Made by a program: the position numbers and the translations under genes. The notes beneath the pieces were generated by a model, which did no database searches, was not told where the DNA came from, and was given only the letters and a program-made list of their open reading frames with translations. Positions 42,249 to 53,698 of a stretch of DNA of 64,000 bases are shown in pieces (position 1 is the first letter of the stretch; each line of letters begins with the position of its first letter). Origin of the DNA: Gallionella capsiferriformans ES-2 (lineage in GTDB: Bacteria; Pseudomonadota; Gammaproteobacteria; Burkholderiales; Gallionellaceae); contig NC_014394.1 in the NCBI RefSeq assembly GCF_000145255.1, positions 1,798,001 through 1,862,000 of the forward strand. Direction: 5' to 3'.

Positions 42249-44462
42249 ATGATGAACTATCTCAGCAGCGACAACTTCCCGGACACCACGAAAGAGGTGC
42301 GCCTGATACTGGATAGCAATCTGGCCACCCTGCTAACGGAGGATTATCACGGCGATTTTTACACTTTGATGGCGGAATATCAGCGGATTTTATCTGACAA
42401 TACACAGCATGCCAGATGGCCAGAAATTAACGATAAATTGCGCACACTCTTCCTGTGCGGCCGCGCCGTGCCGCTCGACGGCCCCATGATAGGCATCACG
42501 CTGTCATTACGCGATAGTGACTTTTTAAGTGCGCAGGCCAGAACAACAGGCCTGTCTCGTTCGGCCATCGCAAGTCTCGAGATTCTGGCCACCACCTGGA
42601 ACGCCACGCTATCTGGCAGCGGGATTTGGATGGGCAAGACATTCGAGCCTGTTTTACGCGATGCCTATGCTGAAAAATGTGGCGATGCCCCTGAGGTGAT
42701 GGCCAGTTACGACGAAAAGGTGAGCCGCATCGGCCGCAATTTTTTTCGCGACATGCCAGGCCTGTTGCTGCCTGTGATCACGGCGGCCTGGCACTTAAAA
42801 GACCGGCCGGAATCAACCGGGAGCGGCGGATTCGACAGCATCCTGCTGCAACGCCATCTTGACCTTGAAAAGCGCATTCCCTACAACAAGACCGGCGGCT
42901 ATTTTCTGGCCGATCTGGGCAGGTCAGTGCTGCCGGACATGGCGGGAAAGACCGTCTTTTCGCTCAATTACCGGTGGCCCAATCTGCACCCGATCTTTCC
43001 GATGAGCGGCCTGATCGATGAAATCGTACAAATTTCAGACGGCATGTATTTGGGACAGCTGATTTATGCGACCCGCCACATCAATTTGGGCTCACTGCCG
43101 TTTTTAAACGAGGCCATCGACGAAGCCTATACGGCGTCCGGCACCGACTATGGCTATCAGAATAACGGCTATTTCCTGATGCTGGACCCGGCCAACTCAA
43201 ACCGGATTTACGCGGCCTTTCCCCAACTCGCGCCTCGCCCTGATGAAAGCCCGCCTGCCACCACAAGACCTGTCGATACCCGCTGGCAATCGGATACCAC
43301 ACTCCAGCAGAAATTTACCCGACTGATAGGACATCCAACCGGCATGGCCGGCATCGAACACCCGGATGAGTCGGTACTGCAAATGCTGCAGCGCATCAGC
43401 GCGCATATTTCAGAACAGAGTAATCCGCACGACCGGTTACTAGCCTTTGAGCCGCTGCATCGTTTGTTTGCAGCAGGCATCGCCCCCTGCGTTCGAGATG
43501 GACTGTTTCAGGGCAGCGGCGCGCGCGGGTATAACGTCAGGTTAACGAGCAGCGCTCAGGATGACTGGTATGGCGAAAAATCTCTCATCGAAGGGTTCGA
43601 TTATTACCACGGCGCCACACTCAATCTGCACTGCGGCTTTGCTGATACATCCGATCAAGCGGATTCGCGCCTGTCCTTCGAGCCCCCCAGCGGCCCGAAT
43701 ATTTTAAATAAGCTCTGGCACAGCATCGGAAAATTCATTTTTCCCTGGGCTGGCAAATCCTTCGAAAAAATATCGCCGCGCAAACTGTCCATGTTGCTAG
43801 ACGAGAGTCCGAATCTGACCGCGCGCTATCCGGCCCGCGTCTCTCAACTCAAATGCCATCCGGCAAGCAGCCCCCATTACCTGTCGCTCAAAGCGGATGC
43901 ACAGCATCTTAACAGCGGGCGCTACACCGAACATCTGACGCACAGCTGGGATCAGGGCATGAGCCCTGCCGACAAGGACTTCTGGCGTCAGGAAGCACTC
44001 GAGCGCTATGTGATGGGTTACAACCTGCAGGATAAACGCATTTTAATGATGGATAGCCTGATGGCGCTCAATGACATGAATTATCGCGTCCCCGATACTG
44101 CGCTGCAGCAAGCATCCGTCAAGAGCGGTTCGCCCTTTGAAAGACAGGGATACGCCTTTTTGGGCGTTGCGGATCAGCCCTCTATCCTGCCCGCCAATCG
44201 CGAAAAACGCGTGTTTCAGTTCAATTATCGCTATCCCTTAATCGGCGGCCCCGCACCGATCGGCTATTGTCTGGACGAGCTGGTCGAAATTGCCGACGGC
44301 CTGTTTCTGGGGCAGCTCATTTATGCCACGGCGCTGCAACGGCCCTTTAATTCGGGCGTTAATCCCGCCGAATATGACTATCAGCTATTCGGCTACTTCC
44401 TGCTGCTGGACGACGAGTGGGAGCGACACCGGCAGGCGATCGGTCTGGACACGCTTAACTGA
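42249..44462 (+). CDS. Large protein with a repeated module, function unknown (737 aa)
   Basis: A 737-residue soluble-looking protein without a signal peptide. A module occurs twice. Near residues 215-310 it reads GYFLADLGRS...VFSLNYRWP, then LIDEIVQISDGMYLGQLIYA, then YQNNGYFLMLD. Near residues 630-735 it reads GYAFLGVADQ...VFQFNYRYP, then LDELVEIADGLFLGQLIYA, then YQLFGYFLLLD. This is an ancient internal duplication, with a long different middle part. GGAG before the ATG supports the start. No catalytic motif is recognised. Its neighbours suggest a shared function with the DUF6765-like protein. Confidence 0.75.
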   Translation: MMNYLSSDNFPDTTKEVRLILDSNLATLLTEDYHGDFYTLMAEYQRILSDNTQHARWPEINDKLRTLFLCGRAVPLDGPMIGITLSLRDSDFLSAQARTTGLSRSAIASLEILATTWNATLSGSGIWMGKTFEPVLRDAYAEKCGDAPEVMASYDEKVSRIGRNFFRDMPGLLLPVITAAWHLKDRPESTGSGGFDSILLQRHLDLEKRIPYNKTGGYFLADLGRSVLPDMAGKTVFSLNYRWPNLHPIFPMSGLIDEIVQISDGMYLGQLIYATRHINLGSLPFLNEAIDEAYTASGTDYGYQNNGYFLMLDPANSNRIYAAFPQLAPRPDESPPATTRPVDTRWQSDTTLQQKFTRLIGHPTGMAGIEHPDESVLQMLQRISAHISEQSNPHDRLLAFEPLHRLFAAGIAPCVRDGLFQGSGARGYNVRLTSSAQDDWYGEKSLIEGFDYYHGATLNLHCGFADTSDQADSRLSFEPPSGPNILNKLWHSIGKFIFPWAGKSFEKISPRKLSMLLDESPNLTARYPARVSQLKCHPASSPHYLSLKADAQHLNSGRYTEHLTHSWDQGMSPADKDFWRQEALERYVMGYNLQDKRILMMDSLMALNDMNYRVPDTALQQASVKSGSPFERQGYAFLGVADQPSILPANREKRVFQFNYRYPLIGGPAPIGYCLDELVEIADGLFLGQLIYATALQRPFNSGVNPAEYDYQLFGYFLLLDDEWERHRQAIGLDTLN

Positions 44463-44495
44463 TACGAAAACCCTATTCAAACGACGGGAGCACTC

Positions 44496-45560
44496 ATGCA
44501 AATTGATTTTCACCACGCCACCACCTATGTCATCGCACGCGAAGCCGGCTTCGATCATCACGATGCCGATATCATTGCCTACGCATCCCAGTATGTCGAC
44601 GATGCAACCTGCAGCGGCGCGGTCTATTTTGATAACGGGGCCGCCTATAACCGCATCAATTCGGCACATAAAATGATCGATATTCGCAACGCGGAGGAGC
44701 TGGCCAATCACAATGTCTGGCTGCCTTTTCACTTTTTACCCGGCAACGGCGGATTGCCGGCAGAGCAAAATCCCGAAGGCAGTTTCATCGACAAAATTGT
44801 CTGCACGCCGGATAGTCCGATCGCGCGTGAAATGGTGCGCGATGCCATACTGGATAAGCATCGCGCCTATGGCTTGCACAGACTGGGCGTGACCCTGCAT
44901 GTCTATGCAGACACCTGGGCCCATCAGGGATTCGCCGGCGTCACGCACCAGATCAACGAAGTGGAAAAAGCCCGTGAGACCGGAAAGTCCGGTATTTTCA
45001 ACAAGCCGTTGAGTAACCTGCTGGGCAGTTTTCTGGATGATGCCATCCCGCCGTTAGGACACGCCCGTGCACAAATTTTTCCTGACATGCCTTTTTTACG
45101 CTGGCAATACAAAAACGGCCGCGGCAAACTGATCCCGCGTGACAATCCGGCCGATTTTATGGCCGCCAGCGAACAGATGTGCATCGCAATGCGGCGCTAT
45201 ATACTGGGGGATCCGGAGGCTCTTGTACCCGGACTTAGCGCTCAGACCCGGGAACAAATCGGCACGATGTTCGCCACCACGCTGTCCGCTGACGGCGACG
45301 CGCGTCATCAAAAATGGCTCACGGCGATTCGGGACGGACTATTTACCGTGTGCGGCAAAACGGACATAGACGACTACGACCCGCTAGGTAAGGCTTCATG
45401 GAAGGCTGCTGCGCTCGGCACGAGCGACGACTTGCATAAATACGGCTATCAATCGCACTTTCTGAGCAGCAACTGGAAAGAGTTTCACGATGCGATTCAG
45501 GCCCACCGTTTCAATGTGATTTACAACATTCTGCCCAAATACGGTATCTGTGCCGCATAA
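44496..45560 (+). CDS. DUF6765-like histidine-rich protein
   Basis: A 354-residue protein beginning MQIDFHHATTYVIAREAGFD, followed by HHDADIIAYASQYVDDAT, and later HRLGVTLHVYADTWAHQGFAG. The spaced His and Asp residues (FHH, DHHD, HxxxDxxAH) recall the zinc sites of phospholipase C/S1-P1 nuclease-type helical enzymes, and the N-terminus fits DUF6765 as I remember it. A metal-dependent hydrolase is thus possible but not shown. No signal peptide. A GGGAG ribosome site precedes the ATG. Last gene of the four-gene cluster. Confidence 0.7.
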   Translation: MQIDFHHATTYVIAREAGFDHHDADIIAYASQYVDDATCSGAVYFDNGAAYNRINSAHKMIDIRNAEELANHNVWLPFHFLPGNGGLPAEQNPEGSFIDKIVCTPDSPIAREMVRDAILDKHRAYGLHRLGVTLHVYADTWAHQGFAGVTHQINEVEKARETGKSGIFNKPLSNLLGSFLDDAIPPLGHARAQIFPDMPFLRWQYKNGRGKLIPRDNPADFMAASEQMCIAMRRYILGDPEALVPGLSAQTREQIGTMFATTLSADGDARHQKWLTAIRDGLFTVCGKTDIDDYDPLGKASWKAAALGTSDDLHKYGYQSHFLSSNWKEFHDAIQAHRFNVIYNILPKYGICAA

Positions 45561-45650
45561 ACGGATGCGCGCGAACAAAGCACTTTTGACAGACTCCGCC
45601 GCTTTGCTGCTAAGATGTTTTCCCATCTTTACCTCGCAACGATCAGGAAC

Positions 45651-46193
45651 ATGATTTCTTTGAACGCATTTCAGGCCGCCCCCGGCTTCGACGACCCGCT
45701 AGAAATGCTGCACGCCTGCCATGACAAGATATTGCAACAATGCGCCACACTGACAAAACTGGACGCACACCTCAGGCAAAGCGGATGTGACACACAGGTT
45801 CAGCAAGCCGCATCAGGGATACTGCGCTACTTTGATAGTGCAGGGCAATTTCACCATCAGGATGAGGAAGAAGATCTGTTCCCTCTGCTGCTAGGCCACC
45901 CCGATACCGATAGCGCTTTGCTGGCGCGACTGCTTGCCGAACACGAAAAGATGCAAGACGCGTGGACCGCGTTGCGGCCGGTGCTGCTGCAACTCGTCGC
46001 AGGTCATGAAACCCCGCTCGACAGTGCGCTGGTCGAAAACTTTATTTCCCGCCACACCGACCATATTGCGATCGAAAATGCGCAACTGCTGCCGATGGCG
46101 GAGCGCCTGTTAAGCACGCAACAAATCACGCTGCTCGGTCGAAAAATGAGCGAGCGCCGTGGCGCAAAATTCCCCGAATCAATGCCTGCCTAA
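45651..46193 (+). CDS. Hemerythrin-domain protein
   Basis: A protein of about 180 residues with the hemerythrin/HHE pattern: HACHDKILQQC, QFHHQDEEEDLFPLLL, LLAEHEKMQDAW and FISRHTDHIAIENAQLLPMA. The His/Glu residues would bind a di-iron centre used for O2, NO or iron sensing or storage. AGGAAC before the ATG at 45651 fixes the start; the frame itself opens at 45615. Its stop overlaps the convergent secretin-like gene by 4 bases. Confidence 0.85.
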   Translation: MISLNAFQAAPGFDDPLEMLHACHDKILQQCATLTKLDAHLRQSGCDTQVQQAASGILRYFDSAGQFHHQDEEEDLFPLLLGHPDTDSALLARLLAEHEKMQDAWTALRPVLLQLVAGHETPLDSALVENFISRHTDHIAIENAQLLPMAERLLSTQQITLLGRKMSERRGAKFPESMPA

Positions 46194-46993
46194 TCGACTT
46201 CTTCAACCTTGATCAGCACGGAGCGCGCTTCATTGAGCCTCGAGGTGCTGCGCGTGGTGATCGTCGAATCATCGACACTGTGCTGCTGCTCCGCACCGCC
46301 CAGGCTGATCCATTCGCCTAAGCGCCCCGACACAACACTGTTCGTACTTTGTATGCGGGTCGTGCCCGCCGAATTCTGATTCGTTGCTAAAGCGTCATTC
46401 TGCGTGCTGATTTCCAGCGTCACCCGTTCCCCCTGCAGGCGCGGCAGGACATAAAATCCGCTGGCGACCTCCCGGTACTGCGTCGTCTCCGTCACCTGCG
46501 TCCCCCACGGGGTTTGCACGACCTGTCGCTGAGGTAGCGGCACACTCTGGCCGCTACGCACCAGAGCCCGATTACCCTCCAGCACCTGTAGCTGCTGGGT
46601 CTTCTTATCGTCTTCAAGCGAACGGGTGCTGATGATACTGGCCTGCGTGCCGTTCTGTCCCAGACTGATGCGCGATCCCATGCTGCCCGACAACGCCAGC
46701 AGACGCGATGCCGTATCGCTGTCGACATTCTGCATCACCGTGACTTTCAAGCGGCGCGGCATCGTATCGAGTCCATCGAGCAGGCGTTTAATCTGCGTAA
46801 TACGATGTGAGGATGCGCGCACAATAAGCTGATAGTTCATGCCGCTGACCATTTCATCCTTATCGAGCAAAGGCCGGATCACAGGTATCAGCTCTTCGGC
46901 AGTACGGTGCTTGAGGTTAATGCTTTCAAGCTCGCTGGCCTGTATTGACACGCTAAACCACAGCACTAACAACAAGATAATCCGTTTTTTCAT
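46190..46993 (-). CDS. Secretin-like (NolW/N-domain) exported protein
   Basis: A 267-residue protein with a signal peptide (MKKRIILLLVLWFSVSIQAS) and an N-terminal secretin subdomain (INLKHRTAEELIPVIRPLLD, LIVRASSHRITQIKRLLDGLD). The later part holds QVLEGNRALVRSGQSVPLP and beta-rich, Gln/Thr-rich segments like the start of a secretin pore domain. It is too short for a full secretin, so it may be an accessory or stand-alone periplasmic protein. No other type II or IV secretion genes are near. Confidence 0.75.
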   Translation of the reverse strand: MKKRIILLLVLWFSVSIQASELESINLKHRTAEELIPVIRPLLDKDEMVSGMNYQLIVRASSHRITQIKRLLDGLDTMPRRLKVTVMQNVDSDTASRLLALSGSMGSRISLGQNGTQASIISTRSLEDDKKTQQLQVLEGNRALVRSGQSVPLPQRQVVQTPWGTQVTETTQYREVASGFYVLPRLQGERVTLEISTQNDALATNQNSAGTTRIQSTNSVVSGRLGEWISLGGAEQQHSVDDSTITTRSTSRLNEARSVLIKVEEVD

Positions 46994-47039
46994 TATTTTC
47001 CCTTTACAAGCTCGGCTACTCTACCGTAAATTATCATTC

Positions 47040-47548
47040 ATGAAATATCCAGCCACGCTTTTTTCAGTATTGCTGCTCAGCGCATGCGGCACTGCGCCTG
47101 TCCATACCAGCGCGCCACAGTCAAGCTACACAGCGCCCCTGAATGACGAAGCGCAGATGAACAATCTCGCGATCTATGCGATGAGCCTGCACGACACCCC
47201 CTACCAGTATGGCGGTGCTTCACGCAACAACGGATTCGATTGCAGCGGTTTTGTACAGTTCGTGTTCCAAAATTCGCTCGGGCTGAATCTACCGCGCACC
47301 AGCGCTGAAATGGGTCGCATCGGCACGCCGTTAGACACGACCCAGTTAAAACCCGGAGATCTGGTGTTCTTCAACACAACGCGCAGCGCTAATTCCCATG
47401 TCGGTATTTTTATCGGCGAAAACCGCTTCGTTCATTCGCCTAAATCCGGCAAGGCGATCATGATTACCAGCCTGAATGAAAAGTACTGGCGTGCTCGTTA
47501 CAACGGTGCCCGCCGCATCACGCCGAACAAACAGTTCGCCGTCAATAA

Positions 47549-47552
<4 letters not shown>
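47040..47552 (+). CDS. NlpC/P60 family peptidoglycan hydrolase (lipoprotein)
   Basis: A 170-residue protein with a lipoprotein signal (TLFSVLLLSACGTA) and an NlpC/P60 domain: catalytic Cys in NNGFDCSGFVQFVF, His in NSHVGIFIGENRFVHSP. It would cleave peptide stems in peptidoglycan. The frame opens far upstream, but the ATG at 47040 begins the signal peptide. It converges on mltB with a 4-base overlap; both act on the cell wall. Confidence 0.9.
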
Positions 47553-49574
<2,022 letters not shown>

Positions 49575-49593
49575 CACAGGCTAGCGTCGCGTC

Positions 49594-50100
49594 ATGAGCG
49601 CAACCGTTGAGGATGCCATTTTGTTCCGCTCGGTGGTAGGTGCTGTGACGCCGCTGGCTGAGCACAACCGCGCCACGCAAGCAAAACCTGCCGTTCATAC
49701 CCGGGTGCGCAGCACACACAGCGCCACTGAAATTCTCGACACCCTGTCCGACTATCAAGCTCAGCCTTCAGCGGAAACCTACCTCGCCAATGGCTTATCG
49801 CGCATGGTACTGCGTAAACTGCGGCGCAACAGCATCGATGACAGCCTGGATCTGCACGGCAGCCCGATAGAGGAGGCGCGTGTGCTGTTGCAACACTTTA
49901 TTTTTTCGGCAATCCAGCAGGGCTTTCGTCATGTACGGATCATCCATGGCAAAGGAATCAACAGCCCGGGCGGTGAAGCGGTGCTGCGCGCCCTGACCCG
50001 CAATTGGCTGACGCAACATCCTCAGGTACTGGCTTACTGTCTTGCCCCGCCGAATCTGGGCGGCGATGGTGCGGTCATCATTCTGCTCAAAAGCAATTGA
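49594..50100 (+). CDS. Smr-domain protein
   Basis: A 168-residue protein with a C-terminal Smr domain: DDSLDLHGSPIEEARVLL (the LDLHG motif), RHVRIIHGKGINSPGGEAVL (the HGKG motif). Small Smr proteins are probably nucleases acting on DNA or RNA. It lies 19 bases after trxB on the same strand, with a weak ribosome site, so it is probably co-transcribed. Confidence 0.9.
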   Translation: MSATVEDAILFRSVVGAVTPLAEHNRATQAKPAVHTRVRSTHSATEILDTLSDYQAQPSAETYLANGLSRMVLRKLRRNSIDDSLDLHGSPIEEARVLLQHFIFSAIQQGFRHVRIIHGKGINSPGGEAVLRALTRNWLTQHPQVLAYCLAPPNLGGDGAVIILLKSN

Positions 50101-50104
50101 CCGC

Positions 50105-51511
50105 TCACGGCACGACTTGTGCGCTGTTTTGCGCAAAGAGGATCCTCATCAACGTCCCCTGACCATTGGAACCTGATAGCACATAAACCTCAGCCTGATG
50201 ACGATGCGCAATTTCGCGGACGATAGACAATCCTAACCCGCAGCCATCCTGTAGCGTACCCGGCACACGATAAAATCGCTCAAAGATGCGCTGACGCTCA
50301 CTGACCGCAATACCGGGGCCATTGTCTTCCACTTCCAGACAGACCTTGCCTCCCTTGCGACTGATGCGCACCGTCACCTGCCCGCTGTAATGGCTGTAGC
50401 GCAACGCATTGTCGATCAGGTTGCCTAGCATCTCCGCCATCAACAAGGCATTCCCTGTCACATCAATCACATTCTCTTCGCTCTCCAATCCCAGATCGAT
50501 ATGACGCTTCAGAGAACGCGGCACCCAGGATTGCGTGATGTCGCGCGCCAGAGCCACCAGATTCAGCCGGGAAAAACTCTCTTGCGTTTGCGCGCCCGGC
50601 TCGGAACTGGCCAATACCAGCAACTGGCTGATCATACGACCGGCCTGATCGGCCGCGATATGCAACTGCCGCATCGTGTAATGTATCTCATCGACATTAT
50701 CCATGCCCATGATCAACTCGGCCTGCGTCTTAAAACCGCTCAGCGGGGTGCGCAACTGATGCGCTGCATTGGTGATAAAGCGTTGCTGTGCCGCTAGTGA
50801 CACGTCCAAACGCGCCATCAACTCGTTAAAACTGTGGATCAGGGGCCTGACTTCAAGAATGATTTTCTGCTCCGGCAACGGATGTAAATCCAGTGAAGAA
50901 CGGCGGGTCACCTCATCGCGCAAATCCAGCAAAGGCCGTAAACCCCGTCCCACCCCCCACCAGACCAGCACCGCAGAAAGTCCCATCAGAATTAGATGGG
51001 CTGGCAGTACACGCCAAATCCACTCCCACGCGCGTTCGTGATAAAGCACCAGCGTTTTTGCCACCACCATCACAACAGGCTCCGCATTGACATCTGCCTG
51101 CGGCATAATCACGGCCATCATGCGTACCGGTTTGTCTCTGTAGGTATCGAAATAATAAATGGGCTCTGCAGTGAGCATTTCCGTCGGTTCCGGCAAGTCG
51201 GCATCACCGAAACGGAAGTTACTCTGTACTCCGCGAAAAAAATAGTGAACCTCATCACTTTTGTCTTCGGTCAGAATATTTAGGTTGCGGTCATTAAAGC
51301 CCACATGCCCTTGCCTGGTATTTAACTGTTCCAGCAATTTGGCGCTGACGTCCTGCAAAAAATGATCGTGCCTGCGCGTTGCGCTGTCGTATCCCATTTT
51401 GCTGACCACCACGATATTGATAACCAGCAGTATCAGCATCGGCAGCAGCACACTCCACAACAAGCGATGGCGTAGGCTGACCGTCTTGATCCAGGTTCGG
51501 TACCAGCTCAC
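50105..51511 (-). CDS. Sensor histidine kinase (QseC/TctE-like)
   Basis: A 468-residue kinase with two membrane helices (LLWSVLLPMLILLVINIVVV and a second near LILMGLSAVLVWWG) around a periplasmic sensor. H-box NAAHQLRTPLSGFKTQAELI, N-box EMLGNLIDNALRYSH, DNGPGIAV and GCGLGLSIVREIA are present. It overlaps the regulator gene at 51508 by 4 bases, so the pair is co-translated. The signal is unknown. Confidence 0.92.
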   Translation of the reverse strand: MSWYRTWIKTVSLRHRLLWSVLLPMLILLVINIVVVSKMGYDSATRRHDHFLQDVSAKLLEQLNTRQGHVGFNDRNLNILTEDKSDEVHYFFRGVQSNFRFGDADLPEPTEMLTAEPIYYFDTYRDKPVRMMAVIMPQADVNAEPVVMVVAKTLVLYHERAWEWIWRVLPAHLILMGLSAVLVWWGVGRGLRPLLDLRDEVTRRSSLDLHPLPEQKIILEVRPLIHSFNELMARLDVSLAAQQRFITNAAHQLRTPLSGFKTQAELIMGMDNVDEIHYTMRQLHIAADQAGRMISQLLVLASSEPGAQTQESFSRLNLVALARDITQSWVPRSLKRHIDLGLESEENVIDVTGNALLMAEMLGNLIDNALRYSHYSGQVTVRISRKGGKVCLEVEDNGPGIAVSERQRIFERFYRVPGTLQDGCGLGLSIVREIAHRHQAEVYVLSGSNGQGTLMRILFAQNSAQVVP

Positions 51512-52173
51512 GGCAACGCTAGCATATAGCCCAGACCGCGCAAAGTGAGAATACTGACCCCTCCACTTTCAATTTTTTTACGCAGGCGATGCACATAGAC
51601 CTCAACTGCATTGCTGCTGATCTCTTCCCCTGCGGAGGAGAGCTGTTCACACAGCACGTCTTTGCTGATTACGCGACCTGCCTGCTGCATCAGTATTTTC
51701 AACAAGTTCAGCTCGCGTGCGAGCAAATCAAGCGGTACTTGATTGAGCGTGGCGCATTGCCCCTCCATATCCAGGCACAACCCTCCCACTTCCAGCCGGG
51801 CATGGCCAATGGGCTGGCTGCGCCGCAACAACGCCCTGATACGCGCCTCCAGCTCCTGCAATTCAAAGGGTTTGGCCAGATAATCATCCGCCCCGCCATC
51901 GAGCCCGTGAACCCGATCCGTCAGGCTGTTGCGAGCCGTCAAAAGCAACACCGGTATTAAATTGCCGCGCTGGCGTAATCGGGAAAGAATTTCCGTGCCA
52001 TCCATATCCGGCAAGCCCAGATCGAGTATCAGCAGATCAAAGCATTTCACGGTCAACCAATGGTCTGCGCGCTGGCCGTTGGCCTCATGGGTCACCGTAA
52101 AATTGGCCAACTGCAGTGAGTGCATCAGACCATTGGCCAGCACCGGGTCATCTTCGACGAGGAGTAAATGCAT
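51508..52173 (-). CDS. OmpR-family response regulator (QseB/TctD-like)
   Basis: A 221-residue regulator: receiver with acidic EDD near the start, phospho-acceptor in LLILDLGLPDMDG and Lys in YLAKPFE; C-terminal winged helix ending in NAVEVYVHRLRKKIE and TLRGLGYML. First gene of the regulator-kinase operon. Confidence 0.93.
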   Translation of the reverse strand: MHLLLVEDDPVLANGLMHSLQLANFTVTHEANGQRADHWLTVKCFDLLILDLGLPDMDGTEILSRLRQRGNLIPVLLLTARNSLTDRVHGLDGGADDYLAKPFELQELEARIRALLRRSQPIGHARLEVGGLCLDMEGQCATLNQVPLDLLARELNLLKILMQQAGRVISKDVLCEQLSSAGEEISSNAVEVYVHRLRKKIESGGVSILTLRGLGYMLALP

Positions 52174-52204
52174 AACAATGTTGTGAATTAATTATAAAAC
52201 TTCG

Positions 52205-53281
52205 TCACAGCACGCCTGTCATGACCAGCGCAATAAAAGCACAAAACAGTGCGAAATGGCTGATACCTTCGATGGCATTGGTTTCACCGTCATGCAGGTT
52301 GTTCATCACGGTCAGAAAGGTGAGCAGCAGCATACCGCCCTGAACCGGCGTGAGCGCCAAATCGATTCGCTCGCCGTTGAACAGCGCAATGCCCTCAAGC
52401 ACAGGCAGTGTCAACAGCACCGTAGCCAATGAGGCGCCCAGCGCAATATTGACGGTGGTCTGCATACGATTTTGCTGCGCGGCCTTCAGCGCGGTGAGGA
52501 TCTCCGGACTGGCGGAAATCAAGGCGACCAGCACGGCAGGAATCGCACGAGGCAAACCGCTACCGCTGAGCCCTGCATCGAGCAGTACGGACAGCACCTC
52601 TGAGAGCAGCCCCACCAGCACAATCGCCCCCAGCATCACGGCAACATGCAGGCTATTCGGACTCTTCAGCCTGTCCTGCACTTCTTCTTCCAGCTGGGTC
52701 GAATATTCAAAAAAGCGGCGATGTTCAACCGTCTGCAGGCGAAGAAAAGCGGTGTACATCACGACCATCATGACGATAGAAAAAACAGAGTATCCCATCC
52801 ATTTCGCATCCGGCACAAAATCGGGGATAAACATGCCAATTCCGATTGCAACCAGCAACATGGCAATGAAAGAATTGGCCGAGTCCACATTGTAGCGGGC
52901 GCTGCCGTGTTTAAGACCGCCGACAATCGCCGCCAGACCCAATATACCGTTGATGTCGAACATAATCGCAGCAAATACGGTATCGCGAGTCAGGGTCGGA
53001 TTCGGCGCCCCTTGCAGCAAAACGATCAGAATCACCACTTCGACCGACACGGCGGCGAGGGTCAGGATCAGCGTGCCATAAGGTTCACCAAAGCGCAGCG
53101 CCAGCACTTCCGCATGATGAGCAATACGAAACGCAACGCCGATGATCGCGGCTAATATGGCCAACAAGGCCGCCCACAACAGCAAGCCGCCCTGCTCGAC
53201 CGCAGCATGTTCCAGCGTAAAACCTAACGCCAGCATCGCAAATGCAATGATGATAGGCCATTCGGACTTAAGCGTATTCAT
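52205..53281 (-). CDS. Calcium/proton antiporter, ChaA-like (CaCA family)
   Basis: A 358-residue integral membrane protein with about 11 helices and the two CaCA repeat motifs: FGEPYGTLILTLAAVSVEV and SASPEILTALKAAQQNRMQT followed by NIALGASLATVLLTLPVL. It would exchange Ca2+ (or Na+/K+) for protons. It lies between the two-component pair and the metal-efflux cluster. Confidence 0.88.
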   Translation of the reverse strand: MNTLKSEWPIIIAFAMLALGFTLEHAAVEQGGLLLWAALLAILAAIIGVAFRIAHHAEVLALRFGEPYGTLILTLAAVSVEVVILIVLLQGAPNPTLTRDTVFAAIMFDINGILGLAAIVGGLKHGSARYNVDSANSFIAMLLVAIGIGMFIPDFVPDAKWMGYSVFSIVMMVVMYTAFLRLQTVEHRRFFEYSTQLEEEVQDRLKSPNSLHVAVMLGAIVLVGLLSEVLSVLLDAGLSGSGLPRAIPAVLVALISASPEILTALKAAQQNRMQTTVNIALGASLATVLLTLPVLEGIALFNGERIDLALTPVQGGMLLLTFLTVMNNLHDGETNAIEGISHFALFCAFIALVMTGVL

Positions 53282-53356
53282 AACAAGAACTCCTGCCCAT
53301 CATAAGTGCTGCATCCGTCCGGGACGAGGACAACACCCGTTGTTAACCTGCCCATG

Positions 53357-53689
53357 CTACTCTTGAACAGGCAGCGTACACAATCTCGTAAACGTCTGCA
53401 CATCAGTTACCCACAACACGCCGTCCCCTGTCTGCCCCGTATGCGCAGTGCGGTGAATGATCGCCAGAATCTCATCAAGCATTTCATCGGGAGCAATGAT
53501 TTCGATCCGCAGTTTTTTGGTGAAGTCAGTCAACTCGTTTTTCAACGAGTCACTCTGCTCGATACCCGAATGCGCACTGCAACCTTCCACATTCGAAATA
53601 TTCATACCGGGAAAACCCGGCAGCAGCCGGAACGCATCGCGTATTTTATGCAGTTTTGCGGGTCGTACGATTGCTTTGATTTCTTTCAT
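53357..53689 (-). CDS. PII-like signalling protein linked to metal efflux
   Basis: A 110-residue PII-superfamily protein (MKEIKAIVRPAKLHKIRDAF...LRIEIIAPDEMLDEILAIIH, then GDGVLWVTDVQTFTRL). The T-loop region (EGCSAHSG...) differs from classic GlnB and lacks the uridylylated Tyr motif. PII-like proteins at the end of czc/cus clusters are a known arrangement and are thought to sense metals or nucleotides. It follows the czcA-like gene by 9 bases. Confidence 0.82.
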   Translation of the reverse strand: MKEIKAIVRPAKLHKIRDAFRLLPGFPGMNISNVEGCSAHSGIEQSDSLKNELTDFTKKLRIEIIAPDEMLDEILAIIHRTAHTGQTGDGVLWVTDVQTFTRLCTLPVQE

Positions 53690-53698
53690 TTTTCTCTC

